Assembly (NCBI GenBank): GCA_051645705.1
Contig: JBOFBU010000002.1
Location: forward strand, 186,001 to 250,000
Length of the DNA stretch: 64,000 bases
DNA from: UBA710 sp051645705
Lineage (GTDB): Bacteria > Bacillota_I > Bacilli_A > Mycoplasmatales > Metamycoplasmataceae
Direction of reading: 5' to 3'
Part shown: positions 56,087-64,000 of the stretch, in pieces
Numbering within the stretch: position 1 is the first letter of the stretch
Layout: each line of letters begins with the position of its first letter
Translations under genes and position numbers: made by a program
The notes under the pieces: generated by a model
Told to the model about the DNA's origin: nothing
Databases searched by the model: none
Seen by the model: the letters and a program-made list of their open reading frames with translations, nothing else

Positions 56087-56794
56087 TTAATTATTATTTA
56101 TAATAACTGAAGATATTTTTTTTGCTATATCACTTAATTTTTCATCGCTTATTTTTCCTAATAAAAAGTTACTTACATCGATAAGATCTTTTGTTATATC
56201 TTTATATTTTAAATCTATATTATCTGGAAATAAACTTGATACAAACATTATCAAAGCTTCTACAGAAATTCTTTTAACAATAGTATCTTTGATTTCACTA
56301 TTTAATTCAATATCATTTATGTTTTTTGAAACAAAATCACTTTGGAAAATAGAATCACATTTTTTAGGATTAAATGTTTTAGTTTCTATTTTAAAATCAA
56401 AATCAATTTTTTGATTTATTAAATTTTCAAAAATTACTGTTTTAATATTTTGTTTTATATCTTTTGAATTAAATGCTTTTTCAAAATCTTTTTCATATCC
56501 TACTCAGTTAAATTTTGGTATTTCATTGATTAAAAATAATCTCTCTCCACTTATCATTCCATCTTCTTTTTTGAAAATAGCTTCTATGATTTCTTCTCTG
56601 GTAACTGTTTTTTGTTTACCCTTTTCATCAATTAATAGATTTTTTTCTAATTCCTTCATTATTTTTTCATAATTTTGAGGAATGTATGGCATCGCCAATT
56701 CTTTTTTTAAAATAAGAATTGCTTGTTGTTTATCTGTTTGAGAAATTTTTTTAATTTCTTCAATAACTTCATCATAATAATTTTTCTCGTTCAT
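56087..56794 (-). CDS. Unknown helical protein (possible DUF3196-type)
   Basis: A 235-residue, mostly alpha-helical protein with no signal peptide or membrane helix. It begins with helical pairs that include KKELAMPYIPQNYEKIMKEL, then a charged mid-section, and ends with a helical region after FNPKKCDSIFQSDF. The LAMPYIP-type motif reminds me of the mollicute DUF3196 proteins with helical-repeat structure, but this is a memory-based guess. It lies 41 bases downstream of no gene on its strand and precedes tig. Confidence 0.7.
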
Positions 56795-56871
56795 AATATT
56801 AATATTTTATATTAAATTTATTTTAATTAAAAAAATAAATTAAAAAGCCCTATTTTAAAAAAAAAAAAAAA

Positions 56872-56947
56872 TGGCGATCACGGGAGGATTCGAACCTCCG
56901 ACCACATGCTTAGAAGGCACGTGCTCTATCCCCTGAGCTACGCGACC
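56872..56947 (-). tRNA. tRNA-Arg (TCT)
   Basis: On the minus strand the acceptor halves GGTCGCG and CGTGATC pair (two G:U), the anticodon loop is CTTCTAA (anticodon TCT), the T loop is GTTCGAA and CCA is encoded. A run of fifteen T follows directly after CCA. Confidence 0.96.
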
Positions 56948-57004
56948 ATTTTATATAAATAGTATTATAATATAAAAATAAAAATTTAGTGATAAAATTT
57001 AAAA

Positions 57005-57718
57005 ATGATTAATGATATAAGAGTTCAAAAATATATATCACAAGCAGGCGTTGCTTCAAGAAGAGAAGCTGAAAAATTAATTATTGAAAAAAAAGTAAAA
57101 ATTAATGCAAAAATTGCTGAGCTAGGTGATAAGGTAAATAAAAATGACAAGGTTTTTGTTAATAATGTTCTTATAAAAGAAATGCCTGATTTAAGATATT
57201 ATTTATTAAATAAACCTAAAAAAACTATTTGTACTTTAAAAGATAATTTAGGACGAACTCTTGTTACTTCTTTAATTAATGATAATAGTTATTTATTTCC
57301 TGTTGGAAGATTGGATTTTAATACAACAGGAGTTTTAATTATTACAAATGATGGAGATCTTGCTGCAAAATTAACTCACCCTTCATATGAAATACCAAGA
57401 GTGTATCGAGCAAGGTTAAATGAAAAACTTACTTTAAATGAAATCAAATTTTTAAATAGTGATAAAGTAATTGTAAATGAAAAAAAATCAAAGCAAGAAG
57501 TTTTAATAATTGAAAATAGATCTTATCAAGTTACTTTACATGAAGGATCTTATCACCATGTTAAAAAAATTTTTGAAACTGTTGGAAAAAAAGTTATTGA
57601 CCTTAAAAGAGTTTCTTTTGGCGGAATTACTTGTGAAAAATTAATGGTAGGAGAATATCGAAATCTAAAACCATTTGAACTTAAAAAATTAAAACTACTT
57701 GTTGAAAATAAAAAATAA
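57005..57718 (+). CDS. rluB: rRNA pseudouridine synthase, RsuA/RluB family
   Basis: The 237-residue enzyme has an N-terminal S4 RNA-binding domain, RVQKYISQAGVASRREAE, and the catalytic FPVGRLDFNTTGVLIITNDG, where the aspartate of GRLD attacks uridine. Later HPSYEIPRVYRARL and the EGSYHHVKKIF motif match RluB-type enzymes. It probably modifies 23S rRNA near position 2605, though RsuA-like specificity is possible. It abuts the convergent deoB stop. Confidence 0.94.
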   Translation: MINDIRVQKYISQAGVASRREAEKLIIEKKVKINAKIAELGDKVNKNDKVFVNNVLIKEMPDLRYYLLNKPKKTICTLKDNLGRTLVTSLINDNSYLFPVGRLDFNTTGVLIITNDGDLAAKLTHPSYEIPRVYRARLNEKLTLNEIKFLNSDKVIVNEKKSKQEVLIIENRSYQVTLHEGSYHHVKKIFETVGKKVIDLKRVSFGGITCEKLMVGEYRNLKPFELKKLKLLVENKK

Positions 57719-58903
57719 TTATTTAAGATTATCGAAAATATCTTCACCAATTTCAGCTATAGGAACTCCAAAATTTTTAGCTACAATATTTCCAAGAGTT
57801 GCTAATGATTCAACATCAGGTAATCTTTTAAATTTTCCTTTAAATAATTTAGAATAAATTGTTGCTGGAAGATATTCTCTTGTATGATCTGTACCTTTAT
57901 ATGTTGGATCATTTCCGTGATCTGATGTTATTAATAATAAATCATCTTCTTTTAAAGTATTAATAAGTTTTGCTAATTTAATATCAAATTTATTAATATT
58001 TTCTGCATATCCTTCCGGATTTCTTCGATGTCCATAATGAGAATCAAATTGAACTAAATTTATAAAAATAAATTCATTAACTGTATTTTTAGAAACTAAA
58101 TCAATAGCTATATCCATTCCGTCTTCATCACCATTTGAATGATAAGATTTGGTAATTCCTTGGCCATTAAAAATATCATTAATCTTTCCAATTCCTATTA
58201 CTGAAATTCCTGCTTCTACTAATTTTTCCAAAACAGTTCCTTTTGGAATTTGGCATGCATAATCTTTTCTATTAAAAGTTCTTATATTTTTTCCATCTTT
58301 TTGAATATAAGGTCTTGCTATAATTCTTCCTACATTTCATTCTGGATTTGAATCACAAATTTCTCTTGCTTTTTGACAATAAAAATGTAATTTTTCTACT
58401 GGAATATTTTTTTCATTTCCACATATCTGAAGAACAGAATCTGCTGATGTATAAAGAATTATTTTATTATTATTTGTTTCTTCATCTGCATATTTATCTA
58501 TAATATCTGTTCCAGAAGCTGGACAATTTCCAATTATTTTTCTTCCATCAAGATGTTTTTCTAATTCATCTATTAATTCTTTTGGAAAACCATTTGGAAA
58601 AACTGGTTTTGGAATTTTAGTTTCTATCCCCATCATTTCTCAATGACCTGTTAATGTATCTTTCCCATTTGAAATTTCATGAACTTTTGCGGTATATCCT
58701 ATTTGTTCTTTTATTTTTCCAGCATTATGAATTTTCGCAATTGATGTAATTCCTAATTTTTTTCATGTAGGAATATTTAGTAATTCTGTTTTTGAAACAC
58801 TATAAAATGTATTAACACCAATATCTCCAAATTTTTTCGATTCATTATCCTCACCAATTCCAAGCGAATCAGTAACAATCATTATTATTCTTTTAAATTT
58901 CAT
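57719..58903 (-). CDS. deoB: Phosphopentomutase
   Basis: The 394-residue metalloenzyme interconverts ribose-1- and ribose-5-phosphate. Hallmarks are IVTDSLGIGE, DTLTGHWEMMG, YTSADSVLQI, LVQFDSHYGHRR and ITSDHGNDPTYKGTDHTREY, which together give the alkaline-phosphatase-type metal site and phosphothreonine/serine loop. It is read through TGA codons. GACCGAGG precedes the start. It links nucleoside salvage (with cytidine deaminase) to pentose metabolism. Confidence 0.97.
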
Positions 58904-58928
58904 TTTTTTACCTCGGTCATTCATGATA

Positions 58929-59003
<75 letters not shown>

Positions 59004-59041
59004 TTCTATTATTTAAAATTATAATAAACTTTTGCTTGTTT

Positions 59042-60799
59042 CTATTTTTTTTTATTATATTCTTTAAGAATTTTAGCTAGTTCTTTAGGAGAAATATCTT
59101 TTTTAAAAATAATTTCTTCTATTGCTTTTTCTTTAGCTCTTAAATTATCTTCCTTTTGAATATATTCATAATTATCTTTTAATTCTGATAAATTTTTTGG
59201 ATAAATATTGTGTCTCTTAGATATTTTAATTAGATATTCCTTTATTTCCTGAATTTCATTTTTATCATAAGAAAATTGTATTTTTGATTTATATTCTTCT
59301 GGAAGATCCTTGTCGTTTTTAGCTATATAAGAAATAACATATTTACCTCAAGGATCATTTATATTAAAATCATTAATAAAATAATATTTTAATAAATCTT
59401 TTTGTTTTATAAAACTTATAATCATTCTTTCAGTATATTTAAAAATTAATTCTTTTTGTTCTTCTAAATTATTTGGTTTAGTTGTTGGATTATTTATTTG
59501 TTTTGTGTCTAAATTTAATTTATCATAACTTAAATTTAGTGTTTTAATAATTTCCAAATAATCAATTGATAATTTATTTGATATATCCTTTATTATTTTT
59601 TTTTGAATAATTTCAGGAGCCAGCTCAATAACTTTTTTTATTTTTTGCAAAAAAGGCATAATATTATTTTCATTTTTTAAATCAAAATTTTCTTCTATTT
59701 TATTAATAATAAATTTAAATGATGAAATGCTATTGGCAAAAAGTGATTCAATTATTTCTTTACTTTCTTCATATTTATTAATTATTTCATCAGGGTCCTT
59801 AGCATATGTGTTTACAATGATAGATGTTTCTATTTTTGCTTTTATTAATTCAGTACAAATTTTCAGTGCCGCTTGCTGACCAGCGGGATCTCCATCTAAA
59901 AAAATAATTATTTTTTTATTAAGTAACTTTTTAATATGATTTATTGTTAGGTTAGTTCCCATTATAGCAATAGCATTTTTTATATTTATTTTTCAAAGAG
60001 CTATAACATCCATATAACCTTCACAAATAATAACTTCTTTTTCTTCTTGCTCTTTTATATAATTAAAATTATAAAAAATTTCATTTTTTTTAAAAACTAA
60101 TGATTCTTTAGAATTAATATATTTAGGTCCTGGTTGGTTATCATCTAATTTTCTTCCAGATAATCCTACGATATCTCCAAAATCATTTTTAATAGGAAAA
60201 ATTATTCTATTAGAAAAAATAACATTTTCTTTTTCATCTACTAAAAAACAATTCATTATAGTTGCTAAATCATGACCTTTTTCTAAAAGGAATGAAAGAT
60301 AATTTTTACTATTTTTATCATTTATTGGAGCATAACCAATATTAAATGTTTTTAATAATTCTTTATTCAATTTTCTCTTTAATAAAAAATTATTTAATTC
60401 AGAATTTTTATTTCTTTCTTCTTTTAAAATTGAATATGAAAAGAAAGAAACTACATCTTTAAAAACTTCAATCATTTTTTCTTGTTCATCTGTATATTTT
60501 TTTTCATTAATTTTTTCATAAAAATTATCTATTTCAAAATTATATTTTCTATTTAAATAATCAATAATTTCTGGCATTTTCATTTTTTCAAATTCTTTTA
60601 AATATGTAATTACATTCCCGCCAACACCACATGAAAAACATTTAAAAATTCTTTTTTCTCTAGAAATAGAAACTGATGGATTAGAATCATTATGAACTTT
60701 GCAAATAATTTTTAGTGAATTGCCTGATGAAACAATTGTAGAAAAATCACTTATTACCTCTACAATATCAACATTTTCTATAGCTTCTTGTAATTTCAT
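59042..60799 (-). CDS. dnaG: DNA primase
   Basis: The 585-residue primase begins with the zinc-finger domain: ICKVHNDSNPSVSISREKRI followed by FKCFSCGVGGNVITYLKE (CHC2 ligands). The RNAP-like TOPRIM core follows with VIICEGYMDVIAL and IIFLDGDPAGQQAAL, and a helicase-binding C-terminus. It is read through TGA at 59993. It sits 7 bases downstream of glyS and makes primers for the replisome with DnaB. Confidence 0.97.
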
Positions 60800-60806
60800 A
60801 TTTAAA

Positions 60807-62168
60807 TTATAAATAATTTTCTATTTCAGTTATTTTAATTCTTTTTTGTTGCATATCGTCTCTTGTTCGAATAGTTACCATTTTATCTTCTAAACTTTGG
60901 TAATCAAATGTAATGCAATAAAAAGTACCTATAGAATCTTGTCTTCTATATCTTTTCCCTATTGAGCCTGATTCATCAAATGTAACTGAAATATTTTTTT
61001 TAATTAATGAATGATATATTTCAGTTGCTTCTGGAGATAACTTTTTAACAAGAGGAAGAATTGCAAACTTATAAGGACAAAGCTCCTTTGCTAATTTCAA
61101 AACTATTCTTGTATCGTTTTCATCCACTTTTTCTTCTACATATGCATCAACTAAGCAAACTAATAATAACCTATCTAATCCCACACTAGGTTCAATTACA
61201 TATGGTATTATTTTTTCATTAGAATTAGGATCAAAATAAAATTGTTTTTCTTCAGCCAATAAATTATGTGATTTTAAATCAAAATCTTTTCTATTTGATA
61301 TTCCCATAACTTCTCCCCAACCAAAGGGAAAAAGAAATTCTATATCAGTTGTTCCACCAGAATAATGAGCAAGCTCTTCTTTATCATGAACCCTTATACG
61401 AACATCATTTTTATTATTTAAAAATGATGAAATAAATTTAAATGATTTATCTACATAGTATTTATATCACTTATCAGCTTCTTCGGGAAAAGTAAAAAAT
61501 TCAAGTTCCATTTGTTCAAATTCTCTTGTTCTAAAAATAAAATTACCAGGAGTTACTTCATTTCTAAATGATTTTCCAACTTGTCCTATTCCAAAAGGTA
61601 ATTTAAGCCTTAATGCTCTTTGAACATTAGAAAAATTTATAAAAATTCCTTGAGCGGTTTCTGGTCTTAAAAATGTTTTTGTTTTTTTATCTTCAATTAT
61701 TCCTTGATATGTTTCAAATAATAAATTAAAATTTTTAATTTCATCTCAATCTGTTTTTTCATTATCATAAAAAGAAACTTCCTTTTTTAAAAATTGTTCA
61801 AGTTCTTCTTTTGATAAATTGCTTGAGTTCTTTTTTGTTATTTCTTCATAAATGTGATCTGCTCTATATCTTTTGTGATTTATCTTATTTTCTATTAAAA
61901 GATCAGTAAAATTATCAATATGTCCAGATGCTTTTCAAACATTAGGATTTAATAATATTTTTGAATCTATTGCAACATTATTTATTTCAAAATTTATAAA
62001 ATTCTTTCATCATAATTGTTGAATATTATTTTTAATCAAAAGGCCAAAAAAACCATAATCTCAAGAATTAGCAAATCCACCATAAATTAATGAAGATTGA
62101 AAAACAAAACCAGAATTTTTTAAATGAGAAGTTATTTTTTTAAAATCTTTATCTTTGCTCGAAAACAT
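60807..62168 (-). CDS. glyS: Glycyl-tRNA synthetase (homodimer type)
   Basis: The 453-residue class II enzyme has GFVFQSSLIYGGFANSWDYG at the N-terminus, LRPETAQGIFINF and PFGIGQVGKSFRNEVTPGNF (class II motif 2), and VIEPSVGLDRLLLVCL (motif 3). The anticodon-binding domain closes it. It is the single-chain alpha2 type, not the bacterial alpha/beta type. The start gives MFSSKDKDFKK. It precedes dnaG by seven bases. Confidence 0.96.
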
Positions 62169-62180
62169 AATAAAAATTTA

Positions 62181-62855
62181 TTAAGCGATTTCTTCTATTG
62201 TTTTTTTAATAATTTCTCTTTTTTTTCTTAAATATTCTTCTGCTGTTATATATCTTAATTTAAATAATTTTTCTAATTTTTTTAATTTTATTTCAACTTT
62301 AGCTAATTCAGTTTTTTCATCAGGAATATCTTGTTCAATTTCTGAATATAACATTTGTTGTTGAGGAATAAATTTAGTATTTTGAATTTCCTGAGAAACT
62401 TGTGGAACTGAATTTGGTTGTAATGGAACAAATTGCATTTGTTGTTGTGGTTGCATTTGTTGTTGTGGTTGCTGCACAGGGATTTGAGATGTTGAAATTT
62501 GAATTGTTTTTGTAACAAATGGACTTTGAGTTTGAACTATTTGTTGTTGTGGTTGCTGAACTGGGATTTGTTGTGTGTAATGTTGCACAGGGATTTGTTG
62601 TTGATATGATTGAGGAACTACAACTTGTTGAGGTTGGAATTGTTGTACAGGGATTTGTTGTGAATGTTGATGAGAATTATAATTTACATGTGCGTTTGGA
62701 ACATTAAATTGAGTAGTATTAAACGGGTTAAAGTTTACATTATGTGTCGCATCAACTGTTGATGGTTGAAAATTACTTCTATTTGCAAGTCTTTCCTCTG
62801 AAATTGAAGAAACTTTATTTATATGATCTTGATTATTTCCGAATTTATTATTCAT
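62181..62855 (-). CDS. Gln/Pro-rich protein with C-terminal SHOCT-like domain
   Basis: This 224-residue protein is low-complexity from about residue 60 to 170, with repeated QQIPVQQ units, then turns charged. The last 45 residues, LKKLEKLFKLRYITAEEYLRK and onward, match the SHOCT pattern (leucine-rich helix, then IT-x-EEY, then KK). SHOCT domains occur at ends of bacterial proteins, often with membrane or stress links. The Q-rich part is probably disordered. I cannot name a function. GGAG precedes the start. Confidence 0.7.
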   Translation of the reverse strand: MNNKFGNNQDHINKVSSISEERLANRSNFQPSTVDATHNVNFNPFNTTQFNVPNAHVNYNSHQHSQQIPVQQFQPQQVVVPQSYQQQIPVQHYTQQIPVQQPQQQIVQTQSPFVTKTIQISTSQIPVQQPQQQMQPQQQMQFVPLQPNSVPQVSQEIQNTKFIPQQQMLYSEIEQDIPDEKTELAKVEIKLKKLEKLFKLRYITAEEYLRKKREIIKKTIEEIA

Positions 62856-62961
62856 TATTTAAACTCCTCTTTAAATATATATATTATTATAGTCTTTTTT
62901 TAAATTAAAATTTTTATTAACTTTTTTATATTAAAATTAATATAAATAAATTTGGAGAAAT

Positions 62962-63909
62962 ATGAAAATACTTGGAATTGATATAGGCGGGACAACTGTT
63001 AAGGGTTTATTAATAAATAGTGAAAATAAATCAATAATTAAAGAAGTTAAACCTTTTAAAACTGAATTAGGAAATGATTTGAAATGATTATTCAATAATT
63101 TAAATAATTTAGGTTTTTCTCAAGATACTTATGATTTACTAGGAATTAGTATCCCTGGTTTTTTAGACCATGAAAAAGGCATTGTAATTTCTAGTGGAAA
63201 TATGAAAATTAATAATTTAGATGTTAATAAAGAAGTTAGTAAATATATAAATAAAAAAGTTTTTATTATTAATGATGCAAATGCTGCAGCGTTAGGAGAA
63301 CATTGAGCAGGTGCTGCTAATAGTTTTTCTTCTTTTTTATATTACACAATAGGTACAGGTGTAGGTGGAGCATTATTTTTAAATAATAAATTAATTTATG
63401 GATCGCAAAGTTTTGCTGGGGAATTTGGACACGGTGGTTCCTTTACTAGTTACGACGATAAAATTTCTTGTGGTTGTGGATTAAAATATTGCATGGAAAA
63501 GGGATCAAATGCTAAAGCATATAAAAATGAACTAAAAAAAATTGCCTTAGAAAAAAATAATTCTTTATTAGCAAACAAAATAAAAGAAAGAGGAGAAGAA
63601 TTTGATTTGGTTGATGTAGTTGATCTTTTCCATAAAAACGATGAAAATGTTATTAAAGCATTTAGCAATGCTTCTGATGCAATAGCAAAACATATAGCAA
63701 CTTTATTATATGCCATTAATCCTAGTGCTGTAATAATAGGCGGGGGAATTTCTGGATTAGGTGATTCTTTTTCAAATTTAATAAAAGAAAGAACTTTATT
63801 ATATGCAGATAATATAGTTCTTAAAAAAACAATATTTAAAACTGCTCTTTTAAAAAATACTGCTGGTTCTTTTGGAGCTGCTTATTGAGCTATTATAAAT
63901 AATAAATAA
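62962..63909 (+). CDS. ROK family sugar kinase, probable glucokinase
   Basis: The 315-residue kinase has the ATP-phosphate loop LGIDIGGTTVKGLLI, the sugar-binding NDANAAALGEHW, and TIGTGVGGALFL. The ROK zinc motif reads ISCGCGLKYCMEKGSNA, and IIGGGISGLG follows. Glucokinase is the simplest call and fits the glucose made by the maltose phosphorylase, but N-acetylmannosamine or fructose kinases share this pattern. It is read through TGA at 63886. TTTGGAG precedes the ATG. Confidence 0.9.
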
Positions 63910-64000
63910 TTAAATTTTTCTTTTTTTACTTTTAAATTTTTGAATTATTCCAAATCCTAATCACAATATTAAAAAGACAGCTGGTGAAATTAATAATCAT
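63910..64000 (-). CDS. C-terminal end of a membrane protein (partial)
   Basis: The last bases read on the minus strand, with TGA as Trp, give WLLISPAVFLILWLGFGIIQ, then KFKSKKRKI and a stop at 63910. That is a membrane helix followed by a positively charged tail, the usual end of a polytopic protein. The gene extends beyond the window; identity is unknown. Confidence 0.5.

Noticed and set aside
62519..62707. Val/Glu-rich plus-strand frame opposite the Gln/Pro-rich gene
   Set aside because: It is an antisense artefact of the CAA/CCA-rich coding repeat.

Overview
The window comes from a mollicute, most likely a Mycoplasma-type genome that reads UGA as tryptophan. The DNA is extremely AT-rich. 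Dozens of reading frames continue smoothly through in-frame TGA codons into conserved family motifs (DnaG, DnaB, GyrB, DeoB, GlyS, transketolase and others). Peptide-chain release factor 1 is present. Genes are packed tightly, many joined by TAATG stop/start overlaps. I used translation table 4 throughout. Gene boundaries were read by hand and are good to the codon for stops; starts are chosen by Shine-Dalgarno-like motifs and family alignment.

Layout. (1) 1-7.6 kb: the end of a polyamine ABC operon (PotC tail, PotD-like protein), a LemA protein with a putative partner, a GT4 glycosyltransferase, a membrane-anchored protein resembling GT80 sialyltransferases, and a membrane protein with three internal repeats. 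(2) 7.6-10.6 kb: nagA, nagB, prfA. (3) 10.7-14.8 kb: a cellobiose/lactose-class PTS (IIB, IIC) apparently co-transcribed with a small membrane protein and a lipoprotein. (4) 14.8-31.7 kb: an alpha-glucan/maltodextrin locus. Eight minus-strand genes run from malE through a small membrane protein, malF (with an N-terminal extension of about 620 residues), malG, malK, a beta-phosphoglucomutase/neopullulanase fusion and a GH13 glucosidase to a GH65 maltose phosphorylase. Divergent from malE is a single open frame joining a complete MATE-type transporter to a complete GH13 alpha-glucosidase. (5) 31.8-38.1 kb: rplQ, rpoA, rpsK, rpsM, rpmJ, infA, map, then a DEAD-box helicase with an Arg/Gly-repeat tail and dnaB. 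(6) 38.2-48.9 kb: an FNT channel, two choline-kinase-like proteins, rpmB, tsaC, rpiB, gyrB, fba, tkt, recA. (7) 49.0-49.6 kb: six tRNA genes. (8) 49.6-64 kb: an N-terminally extended prmC, pth-tilS-ybeY-cdd-era, tig-smr, rluB, deoB, two tRNAs, dnaG, glyS, a Q/P-rich SHOCT-like protein, a ROK sugar kinase and the tail of a membrane protein.

How the genes fit together. MalE-MalFGK would import malto-oligosaccharides. Neopullulanase and GH13 glucosidases trim them. Maltose phosphorylase makes glucose plus beta-glucose-1-phosphate. The beta-phosphoglucomutase domain makes glucose-6-phosphate, and the ROK kinase could phosphorylate the free glucose. FBA, transketolase, RpiB and DeoB feed glycolysis and pentose metabolism. 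The most unusual items are the MATE-GH13 fusion, the phosphoglucomutase-neopullulanase fusion, the long MalF extension and the GT80-like protein. No CRISPR array, insertion sequence, rRNA or prophage was seen, and no gene-free stretch exceeds about 170 bases.
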